Source: Amycolatopsis sp. QT-25 (lineage in GTDB: Bacteria; Actinomycetota; Actinomycetes; Mycobacteriales; Pseudonocardiaceae). From it: a DNA stretch of 64,000 nt. Shown here piece after piece: positions 8,665-15,424 of the stretch. The notes beneath the pieces are model-generated. The model did not search any database, was not told the DNA's origin, and saw only the letters and a program-made list of their open reading frames with translations. The translations under genes and the position numbers were made by a program. Within the stretch, counting starts at the first letter, position 1. Each line of letters opens with the position of its first letter. Where the stretch lies: positions 310,001 through 374,000 of the forward strand of contig NZ_CP120210.1 in assembly GCF_029369745.1 (NCBI RefSeq), given 5' to 3'.

Positions 8665-8717
8665 GATCAACGCGAGAAGTCCTCGTACCTGCGCTTCGCA
8701 TGGCGAGGGGGTGCCGG

Positions 8718-9050
8718 ATGTCGCGTCCACGTCCCATCACCGGTTCCGTCACGGTCGCGGCCATCGCGGGTCTCGCCACCGGACTGCTCGTCGCCGCCCT
8801 TCTGGTGGCGGGCCGCGAGCCCCGGCCCCGGGTCCAGCAAGTCGGCACGACCCCTTCCCCGACGACGATCTCCCGTTCCGTCGGGCCGGTCACGGTGACC
8901 GTGCCGGGAAGTGTCCCGGAACCGCTCGTCGTCACCCGCGTCAGCACGCCGGCGCCGCGCACGGTGACCAGAACCGTGACGCCGCCCGGGTCACCTTCCA
9001 CCTCGACGGTGCCCCCGCCCGCCACGACCACGGAATCCCGGAGCGACTGA
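8718..9050 (+). CDS. Small membrane-anchored Pro/Thr/Val-rich protein
   Basis: The 110-residue product begins with a transmembrane segment (VAAIAGLATGLLVAALLVAG) and continues with a low-complexity Thr/Pro/Val/Ser tail that should be outside the cell. No enzyme motif is visible. ATG 8718 follows GAGGGG; ATG 8700 is also in frame. It may be a wall-spanning or secreted tail protein; no function is assigned. Confidence 0.6.
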   Translation: MSRPRPITGSVTVAAIAGLATGLLVAALLVAGREPRPRVQQVGTTPSPTTISRSVGPVTVTVPGSVPEPLVVTRVSTPAPRTVTRTVTPPGSPSTSTVPPPATTTESRSD

Positions 9051-9087
9051 CGCAACCCGGACGGCCGTTCACGCCGTCTGTCCGGAT

Positions 9088-9480
9088 ATGCGGCGGCTAC
9101 CCGTTCTCGTGCTCCTGCTCGCGACGTCGAGCGCGTGCCATTCCGGCGAGAAGGCCTGCCCGGCCATCGCCCTGGCGGAGGGGATCTCCCTCGACATCCC
9201 GCCGGAGGTGGCCGCCGGGGTCACCCGTGTGTCACTGGAGTCGTGCTGGGCAGGCGGCTGCGTGACCGAGTCCGCGCCCGGTGGCGAGCAGGTCTTCCTC
9301 CCCATCCGGGGCCTGCCGACCACGCCGGTCCGGACCACGGTGACCTTCGACGACGAGAAACCCCACGTCCTCGACGTGACCCCGGCGATCGCCTACCCGG
9401 CGGGTGAGGCATGCGGAGGCGGCGTGCCGGTCGCGAAGCTGGTCGTGACGGCCGACGGGAAGGTACGGCAAGGACCGTGA
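9088..9480 (+). CDS. Putative small lipoprotein or secreted protein
   Basis: The 130-residue protein starts with a basic n-region and hydrophobic core followed by TSSAC, a weak lipobox with Cys17. The mature part is beta-rich with several further cysteines (KACP, ESCWAGGC, EACGG), which may form disulfides outside the membrane. The family is not recognised. It lies 37 bases after the preceding small membrane protein and may share its transcript. Confidence 0.6.
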   Translation: MRRLPVLVLLLATSSACHSGEKACPAIALAEGISLDIPPEVAAGVTRVSLESCWAGGCVTESAPGGEQVFLPIRGLPTTPVRTTVTFDDEKPHVLDVTPAIAYPAGEACGGGVPVAKLVVTADGKVRQGP

Positions 9481-9508
9481 AGGCCGCCCCCGATGACGGC
9501 CTCCACGG
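9475..9508. terminator. Hairpin between convergent genes
   Basis: Twelve-base arms at 9475-9486 and 9497-9508 pair with one mismatch around a 10-base loop. The hairpin overlaps the stop of the lipoprotein gene and lies before the end of the convergent ABC permease gene, so it may terminate from either side. There is no clear T-run. Confidence 0.5.
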
Positions 9509-9521
9509 TCATCCCCCGTGG

Positions 9522-11159
9522 CTAGCCGACGTCGCGACGCCGCCAGCCCATGAGCCCGGCCACGAGCGCGACCACGGCGACCCCGGTCAGCCAGACCAGT
9601 GGTGTGGCGGCGAACTGCGCGGCGGGCAGTTTCGGAACGTGCGAGAACGGTGAGACGTCCAGCAGCACCTGCGGCAGGTCCAGCACCGGGCCGAACAGGC
9701 TGAGCAGCAAAGCCAGCCCGGCGATCGCCCACGCCGCCGTCGAGAGTTTCGGCGCCAGGCCGAACAGCGTGACGGCCAGGCCGATGATCACCCACACCGC
9801 CGGAAGTTGCGCCAGCGAAGCGACCACCATGTCCCCGGCCGAGCCGGAGACACCACCCGCCCGCATCCCGTTCGACAGTCCCAAGAGGACACCGCTGAGA
9901 ACCATCATCAGCGCCGTGCCGCCGAACGCGAACACGAGATGGCTCCCCAGCACCCGCAGCCTGCCCACGCCGGTGGCGAGCAGCGGCTCGACCCGGATCG
10001 CGGTCTCCTCGGCGCGGATCCGCAACGCGGCCTGCACCCCGTACAACGCGACGACCATGGCGAACAGGCCGGCCATCGCCGCCATGAAGGCGTCGATCAG
10101 CCCGTCCGTGCCGCCGAGACGCTGGAAGATCTCCTTCGCCTGCCGGCTTTCCCCGACGACGTCGCCGATGCCGCTCGCGACCGAGCCGAACACCGCGGCG
10201 CACACCGCCGTGCCGATCAGCCAGCCGATCAACGGACCCCGGTGCAGCCGCCACGCCAGCGCGAACGGGCTGCGCAGCGACGTGGCCGCTTCGGCGGGGC
10301 CGGGACGCGGCGGGACGAGGCCGGTGCCGACGTCGCGCCGCGGGAGCAGCGCGTAGCCGAGGGCGCCGACGACCACGGTCGCGGCCAGCGGCAGCAGGAA
10401 GACCCACCAGCGCTCGCCGGCGAACGGCCGGGTCTGTTGCGCCCACCCGAGCGGGGAAAGCCAGGAGACCCAGGCCGCGTCCGAGGTCGAGTCGCCGACC
10501 GCGCGCGACAGGAACGCGACACCGACGGCGGTGGCGCCGATCCCGTTGGCCGTCCTCGAGTACTCGGCCACCTGGACGGCGACCGCCGCGACGGCCGTGA
10601 AGACCAGCCCGGTCGCCGCGGTGGCGGCGCCGAGCGCGAGCGCGCCGCCGACGGGCAGCTTCGCGCCGATCATCAGCCCGGTCTCGACTCCTCCGATGAG
10701 GACACTCGTCCCGGCGGACACCAGCACACCCGCGGTCAGCAGGGCATACCGGCCGACCACCGCGGAGGCCAGGAGTTCCGCGCGGCCGGTGTCCTCCTCG
10801 GCCCGGGTGTGCCGGGTGACGGTGAAGACCGCCATCAGCGCCACGAGCAGGGCGAGGAAGCCGCCGAGCCGCCACGCGGTGAACCCGCCCGCGGTCGAGA
10901 GGTCGAAGGCCGGGCCGTAGATCAGCGAAAGCGACGGGTTCGCGCCCATGCTCGCGGTGAGCCCGGCCCGGTCGGCGGCCGTCGGGTACAGCGTTTCGAA
11001 CGTGCCCGAGGACGTCGAGGGCACGATCCCGAGCAGGACGACCCAAATCGGCAGGACGATCCGGTCCCGCCGCAGCGCCAGCCTGGTCAGCTGCCAGGTG
11101 CCGACCAGCCCGTGCCCCGGTTCGGAGACGGTCACCGGACGGTCCGGCGTCGCGGTCAT
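9522..11159 (-). CDS. ABC exporter permease (polyketide antibiotic exporter type)
   Basis: The 545-residue protein has about twelve hydrophobic segments in two similar halves and matches the long ABC permeases annotated as antibiotic exporters (COG3559). Typical are the N-terminal [13 protein letters not shown], the soluble [15 protein letters not shown] and [20 protein letters not shown] repeats in each half. Its ATG overlaps the TGA of the ATP-binding gene (ATGA), so the two proteins form one transporter. The cargo is unknown. Confidence 0.85.
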   Translation of the reverse strand: MTATPDRPVTVSEPGHGLVGTWQLTRLALRRDRIVLPIWVVLLGIVPSTSSGTFETLYPTAADRAGLTASMGANPSLSLIYGPAFDLSTAGGFTAWRLGGFLALLVALMAVFTVTRHTRAEEDTGRAELLASAVVGRYALLTAGVLVSAGTSVLIGGVETGLMIGAKLPVGGALALGAATAATGLVFTAVAAVAVQVAEYSRTANGIGATAVGVAFLSRAVGDSTSDAAWVSWLSPLGWAQQTRPFAGERWWVFLLPLAATVVVGALGYALLPRRDVGTGLVPPRPGPAEAATSLRSPFALAWRLHRGPLIGWLIGTAVCAAVFGSVASGIGDVVGESRQAKEIFQRLGGTDGLIDAFMAAMAGLFAMVVALYGVQAALRIRAEETAIRVEPLLATGVGRLRVLGSHLVFAFGGTALMMVLSGVLLGLSNGMRAGGVSGSAGDMVVASLAQLPAVWVIIGLAVTLFGLAPKLSTAAWAIAGLALLLSLFGPVLDLPQVLLDVSPFSHVPKLPAAQFAATPLVWLTGVAVVALVAGLMGWRRRDVG

Positions 11160-12049
11160 TTCGCGCTCGCTTCGGTGTAGTGGCGGAGGAACAGCTCTTC
11201 CAGCGTCGGCGGCTGGCTGGTCAGGCTCCGGACGCCGACCTGGGTGAGCCGGCGCAGCGCGTCGTCGAGGGAACGGGTTTCGACGTCGAACCGGACCCGG
11301 TTGCCCTCGACCTTGAGGTCGTGGATGTTCTCCAGTTTCGTCAGCCCGTTCGGCGGGCCGGCGAGTTCGGCGGAGATCGACGTCCTGGTGAGATGCCGGA
11401 GATCGGCCAGCGTGCCGGTCTCCACGGTGTGCCCGTTGCGGATGATGCTGACCTTGTCGCAGAGCGCCTCGACCTCGGCCAGGATGTGGCTGGACAGCAA
11501 CACCGTGCGGCCCTGCTCGCGCTCCTCTTGGATCGCGTACTGGAAGGTGGCCTCCATCAGCGGGTCTAGGCCGGATGTCGGCTCGTCGAGGATCAGCAGG
11601 TCCACGCGCGAGGCCAGCGCGGCCACGATCGCGACCTTCTGCCGGTTGCCCTTGGAGTAGGTGCGCCCCTTCTTCTTGGGGTCGAGGTCGAACCGTTCGA
11701 TCAGCTCCTTGCGGCGGCGCTGATCGAGCCCGCCCCGCAGCCGCCCCAGCAGATCGATCACCTCGCCGCCGGAGAGGTTCGGCCAGAGGTTCACGTCACC
11801 GGGGACGTAGGCGAGGCGCCGGTGCAGGCTCGCCGCGTCCTTCCAGGGGTCGCCGCCGAGCAGGCGGACGTCACCCGAGTCCGCGTGGAGCAGGCCGAGC
11901 AGGACCCGGACGGTGGTCGACTTCCCCGCGCCGTTCGGGCCGAGGAAACCGTGCACCTCCCCGACGGGTACCCGCAGGTCGAGGCCGTCCAAAGCCTTGG
12001 TCCGGCCGAAGGACTTGTGGAGGCCGGAGATGGAGATGGCGTTTTCCAT
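11156..12049 (-). CDS. ABC transporter ATP-binding protein
   Basis: The 297-residue protein has the full ABC set: Walker [11 protein letters not shown] loop, Walker [13 protein letters not shown] and switch histidine SSHILAE. The LSGGQ-type signature is degenerate: YSKGNRQKV stands in its place, a variant seen in several drug-exporter ATPases. The first strand [15 protein letters not shown] fits a start at 12049. It is coupled to the permease downstream and probably repressed by the divergent regulator at 12144. Confidence 0.9.
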   Translation of the reverse strand: MENAISISGLHKSFGRTKALDGLDLRVPVGEVHGFLGPNGAGKSTTVRVLLGLLHADSGDVRLLGGDPWKDAASLHRRLAYVPGDVNLWPNLSGGEVIDLLGRLRGGLDQRRRKELIERFDLDPKKKGRTYSKGNRQKVAIVAALASRVDLLILDEPTSGLDPLMEATFQYAIQEEREQGRTVLLSSHILAEVEALCDKVSIIRNGHTVETGTLADLRHLTRTSISAELAGPPNGLTKLENIHDLKVEGNRVRFDVETRSLDDALRRLTQVGVRSLTSQPPTLEELFLRHYTEASAK

Positions 12050-12069
12050 ACGACTGAAGGTACAGTGAT

Positions 12070-12085
12070 TTCACGAAGTTGTGAA
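12070..12085. promoter_or_regulatory. Operator-like inverted repeat, TTCAC-N6-GTGAA
   Basis: A perfect inverted repeat TTCAC GAAGTT GTGAA sits between the divergent ABC operon and its regulator gene, 20 bases upstream of the ATP-binding gene start. Partial direct repeats of CTTCAC/CTTCGT surround it. This is the expected place for the regulator to bind and repress the exporter. Confidence 0.55.
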
Positions 12086-12143
12086 GTTAAGAAAACATAT
12101 GGATGGTGTGATCGCTCTGGGGGACGTACGAGAGGATGTGCCC

Positions 12144-12632
12144 ATGACGACGACGCCTGACCAGAGAGACGAGGACGCCGTCCGCCGTTACGTGGAGCAC
12201 CTGGGCCTCACGCTTTCCCAGATCGGGATGCAGCGGATGCCCGCCAGGGTGTTCGCCGCGTTGATGACCACCGACGCCGGCCGCCTCACCGCGGCCGAAC
12301 TGGCCGACCAGCTCTCGGTGAGCCCCGCCGCGATCTCGGGGGCCGTGCGCTACCTGGAACAGGTCGGCCTGGTCGCCAAGGAACGCGAACCCGGCTCGCG
12401 CCGCGACCACTACCGGCTCTTCGACGACCTCTGGTACGCCACCTTCATGAAACGCGACCGCATGATCACCATGTGGCGCGACGCCGCCGACGAGGGCGTT
12501 TCGGCCCTCGGCGAGGGAACGCCGGCCGGTGAGCGGGTCGCCGAGATGCGGGACTTCCTGAGCTTCATGATCAAGGAACTCAACGACATGTACGCGAAGT
12601 GGCACGAGATGCGGGCCGAAAAGGGCAAGTGA
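12144..12632 (+). CDS. GbsR/MarR-type winged-helix regulator of the exporter
   Basis: The 162-residue protein has a winged helix (LTAAELADQLSVSPAAISGAVRYLEQVGLV, about residues 52-81) and a wing EREPGSRRDHYRL. A long C-terminal helix ends in KELNDMYAKWHEMRAEK. It belongs to the MarR-like group often encoded next to drug-type ABC transporters. ATG 12144 follows AGAGGA. Divergent orientation and the palindrome at 12070-12085 imply control of the adjacent exporter; the inducer is unknown. Confidence 0.82.
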   Translation: MTTTPDQRDEDAVRRYVEHLGLTLSQIGMQRMPARVFAALMTTDAGRLTAAELADQLSVSPAAISGAVRYLEQVGLVAKEREPGSRRDHYRLFDDLWYATFMKRDRMITMWRDAADEGVSALGEGTPAGERVAEMRDFLSFMIKELNDMYAKWHEMRAEKGK

Positions 12633-12987
12633 CCGAAGGGCGCCGGTGCGCGGGCGGTCGCGTCGGCGTTCTGCCGTGAGGCCACGGTGAAAGTACCTGA
12701 AGGCCCCCTTCCTGTACCCAGGCGCAAGGATGGGGTCCTTCATGTACTGGGAAGGCGTGGAACTCGCGCGAGGAGATGCTGCCGAACGGGCCGCACCCTG
12801 CCGCACCGACGGCAACGTCCGCGGCAGCTACGGCATCGACCATGCCGACGTCGCCGACCATCTGCTTCGCTCGTCGCCGGACCGCCTCGATCGCCCAAGA
12901 CCGACCCACGTTTCGTCCTCTCGACGCGGTTGTCGCGTGCGCGACTTTTCGCGAGTGGAGGACAGATCGCGGAAGTAGAGTCGCGGC
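12633..12987. other. Intergenic region without a convincing gene
   Basis: No frame here has both a plausible start and coherent codon use. It contains the imperfect palindrome described at 12692-12748. A short open frame from 12730 (82 codons) has no ribosome site and no recognisable family; it is not called. Confidence 0.5.
12692..12748. repeat. Imperfect long palindrome with GAAGG/CCTTC arms
   Basis: Arms of 17 bases at 12692-12708 and 12732-12748 pair with two mismatches around a 23-base loop. The GAAGG...CCTTC core recurs in the repeat block at 18080-18215, which suggests a dispersed intergenic repeat family. Transcribed, it would fold as a hairpin after the regulator gene. Confidence 0.5.
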
Positions 12988-13713
12988 GTGATCAGTCGTG
13001 CGGTGGCGCTCGCCCCGATCCTGCTCGTACAAGCCGTCCGGGTGCGCCGTACGACGCCAAGGCTTCCCGGGGCCGCGGGGCCGGTCGCCGGCGTCGTGGC
13101 GGGCGACGGCCCTCCGGTGCGGCTCGCGGTGCTCGGCGAGTCCACTGTGGACGGGGTCGGCGCCGCGACGCACGCCGAGGGGCTGACCGGACGGCTCGCG
13201 GAAGAACTCGCGCGGGACGGCCGCGCGGTCGCCTGGCAGGCACTCGGCAAGACCGGCGCCAACGCCAGGGTGGTGCGTGAGGAGCTGGTGCCGCTGCTCG
13301 CACCCGCCGACCTGGTGGTGATCGCGCTGGGCGTCAACGACACGATCGAACTGCGTTCGGCCGCGTCCTACCGGCGCGACCTGCTCGACCTCGTCGTCGC
13401 GCTGCGGCGGCGAGTGGGCCGGGTCCCGGTGGTGCTGGCGGGCGTGCCGCCGATGGGCTGGTTCCCCTCGCTGCCGCGTCCGCTGCGGGACTTCCTCGGC
13501 ACGCGGTCGGCCGCCCTCGACGCCGCGGCCACCCGGCTGGCGTCACTGCCCGGCGTAGCCCACGTCCCGATGCCCGCCGCGATGCTGGACCCGGCGACCT
13601 TCGCCGAGGACCGCTTCCATCCCGGCCCCGAGGGATACCGGCGCTGGGCCGGGCAACTCGCGGACGTGAGCCGTCGGCTACTCAACGACACCTTTTTCCG
13701 GCAAAAGCGCTGA
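12988..13713 (+). CDS. SGNH/GDSL-like hydrolase
   Basis: The 241-residue protein carries the SGNH blocks: LAVLGESTVDGVGA (block I nucleophile Ser, in a GES rather than GDS context), GVNDT (block III Asn), and DRFHPGPEGYRRW (block V Asp/His). These enzymes hydrolyse esters or acyl groups on lipids or carbohydrates. The first 20 residues are moderately hydrophobic but basic, so export is uncertain. GTG 12988 starts the protein. The substrate is unknown. Confidence 0.83.
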   Translation: MISRAVALAPILLVQAVRVRRTTPRLPGAAGPVAGVVAGDGPPVRLAVLGESTVDGVGAATHAEGLTGRLAEELARDGRAVAWQALGKTGANARVVREELVPLLAPADLVVIALGVNDTIELRSAASYRRDLLDLVVALRRRVGRVPVVLAGVPPMGWFPSLPRPLRDFLGTRSAALDAAATRLASLPGVAHVPMPAAMLDPATFAEDRFHPGPEGYRRWAGQLADVSRRLLNDTFFRQKR

Positions 13714-13829
13714 TCAGGTCACCCTCCTGCCACAAATCAAGAAATTTCCGCAGAAAAACTGGCTCTGCGTGTATCTGGTGGCAGCCTCGTTGCGTCCTAT
13801 GGAGCAGTCGAGGAAATGAGGGACACCCG

Positions 13830-13994
13830 ATGACGACCGAAATCAACACCGCGACCGTCGACGACGCCACGGCCACCGAAGACCTCGAAGAGACCCCGAA
13901 GCCGCGCCCGATCACGGCGCCGATCCCGCCCCGTCCCGGCACGGGCCCGGACGGCAACTGGGACCCGTACAAGACGCCGCCGCCCGCGAACTGA
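13830..13994 (+). CDS. 54-residue Pro/Thr/Asp-rich peptide upstream of the sigma-CHAT operon
   Basis: The ATG at 13830 follows GAGGAAATGAGGG and opens a 54-codon frame. The N-terminal half is acidic (Asp, Glu, Thr); the C-terminal half is Pro-rich with PIPPRPG and ends NWDPYKTPPPAN. It has no Cys, signal peptide or transmembrane segment. Small acidic and Pro-rich peptides of this general look occur near CHAT-protease/sigma loci in actinobacteria as far as I recall, but no function is established. Codon use fits the genome. It could be a substrate or a modified-peptide precursor. Confidence 0.6.
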   Translation: MTTEINTATVDDATATEDLEETPKPRPITAPIPPRPGTGPDGNWDPYKTPPPAN

Positions 13995-14324
13995 GCGCAC
14001 ACAGACGGGTGATGTCCGGAAGCCGAGGGGGCCGCCGGGCATCACCTCCGGGTGCTCCTTCGGGGGAGGGGGACGCCCGGAAGCGGGCCCGTTGGGGAGC
14101 GGGCCCGGGGGGAGGGAAAAAGGGCCGGCCGGTGCGCAGTACACACCTGCTCGCGCCGGCCGGTGCCTTCGTCCTCCGCCACACGACGAGGGAGACGACC
14201 GGAAAATCGACGAAAAGTTAGTGACTTGATGTATCCCAGAGCCTCTTGCACGCTCCTTTCCCCCGAAAGGCCCGCGATACTGCCAGCGCCGACACGAAGA
14301 CACGTCCGAAGTGGGGCAGATACG
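13995..14324. other. Intergenic region between peptide gene and sigma factor
   Basis: The stretch is purine-rich with long G runs and has no good gene. At about 14127-14165 GGCCGGCCGGTGCG can pair with a later CGCGCCGGCCGG, a strong stem that may end the peptide transcript. Following it at 14205-14235 is an AT-richer patch where a promoter for the sigma operon could lie; no clear -35/-10 pair was found. Confidence 0.4.
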
Positions 14325-14930
14325 GTGACCGACGTGCAAACGACCGAGGTAGACCCGCCATGGGAAGGACTGACCGGTGCCGACCTGCATGCCGCCTGTA
14401 TGCGTGCGGCCCGCGCCGGTGACCGCCAGGCGATGGACAGACTTGTGCACGAGCTGACCCCGCTCGTGTGGCATGTCGCGCGCGCGAACGGGCTCGACCG
14501 CCTGACCGCCGAGGACGTGGTCCAGACGGTGTGGCTCGCCCTCTTCAGCCAGCTCGGCAAGCTGCGTGACCCCAAGGCGCTCGCCGCCTGGTTGATCACC
14601 ACCACCAGACGTGAAGCACAGCATCCTTTCGGCCGCCGCGCCCAGCCCGTCCCGCTGACCGACGAGCTGGCCGAAAGCATGGAGAGCACCCATCCGGCTC
14701 CCGAGGAGGAAGCCGTCCGCGCCGACCGGGATCGCCGGGTCTGGCGCGCCTTCCTCCGCCTGCCGCACCGTTGTCAGCAGCTTCTCCGGCTGACCGTGCT
14801 CGCCGGGCGGGCCGAATACCAACTGGTCGCCGAAGCACTCCGTATGCCGCGCGGAAGTGTCGGCCCCACCAGGGGCCGGTGTCTCGAATCGATGCGCGAC
14901 CTGCTGGCCCAAGAAGGGGGAAGCCGATGA
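14325..14930 (+). CDS. ECF-like RNA polymerase sigma factor of the CHAT locus
   Basis: The 201-residue protein has sigma region 2 (MDRLVHELTPLVWHVARANGLDRLTAEDVVQTVWLAL) and region 4 (RLPHRCQQLLRLTVLAGRAEYQLVAEALRMPRGSVGPTRGRCLESMRDLL). The LxLxxLxGxxYxxVA core is altered to LTVLAGRAEYQLVAEAL. It should redirect RNA polymerase to a small regulon. GTG 14325 is the best start. Its stop overlaps the next gene's ATG (ATGA), so both are made together. No RsbW or ZAS-type anti-sigma gene is adjacent; the next gene may play that part. Confidence 0.85.
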   Translation: MTDVQTTEVDPPWEGLTGADLHAACMRAARAGDRQAMDRLVHELTPLVWHVARANGLDRLTAEDVVQTVWLALFSQLGKLRDPKALAAWLITTTRREAQHPFGRRAQPVPLTDELAESMESTHPAPEEEAVRADRDRRVWRAFLRLPHRCQQLLRLTVLAGRAEYQLVAEALRMPRGSVGPTRGRCLESMRDLLAQEGGSR

Positions 14931-15406
14931 ACGACCTCGGGACGCCGGGGGAGATGACCTCCCCGGGCGATGAGGCCTTGCTCGCCGATATCGGGCGCTT
15001 CATGGACGAATTGGACCCGCCGCCGGGAGACCTGGTGCAGCGGGTTCAGTTCGCGCTCGCGCTCGAAAACCTCGACGTCGAGGTCGCCCGCTGGGAACGG
15101 ATGGACGCCACGGCGGGCGTTCGCGGCAGCGACACCGGCACGATCACCTTCACCGTCAGCGACCTGACCGTGATGATCAACCTCACCAAGATCGGCAAGA
15201 AACACCGGATCGACGGCTGGCTCGTGCCCGCCGGCGAGTACGGAGTGGAGGTTCGCGTCGCCGAGCACGGCACGAGTTCCACCACCGCCGACGAGGGAGG
15301 CCGGTTCGTGCTGGACGACGTCCCCCAGGGCACCACCCAGATCGTGATCCACCTCGGTGACGTGACCTGCCGAAGGACCGTCGTGACCCCCACCGTGGTG
15401 CTCTAA
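14927..15406 (+). CDS. Beta-domain protein coupled to the sigma factor; unknown function
   Basis: The 159-residue protein has an N-terminal helical part (DEALLADIGRFMDELDPPPGD, then a Leu/Val-rich helix) and a C-terminal beta-sandwich-like domain with GGRFVLDDVPQGTTQIVI, the G-x-F-x-L-x-x-V-P-x-G signature of carboxypeptidase-regulatory-like folds. It lacks membrane segments and Cys clusters except one Cys near the end. Coupling to the sigma gene and position before the CHAT protease suggest it links the two, perhaps as a sigma-binding or protease-sensitive protein. That is inference. Confidence 0.75.
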   Translation: MNDLGTPGEMTSPGDEALLADIGRFMDELDPPPGDLVQRVQFALALENLDVEVARWERMDATAGVRGSDTGTITFTVSDLTVMINLTKIGKKHRIDGWLVPAGEYGVEVRVAEHGTSSTTADEGGRFVLDDVPQGTTQIVIHLGDVTCRRTVVTPTVVL

Positions 15407-15424
15407 CCGGACGGCTGTTCCGTT

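Noticed and set aside
12730-12978. Small gene in the gap before the SGNH hydrolase
   Set aside because: No ribosome site, no family and it starts inside the imperfect palindrome; codon use is not convincing.
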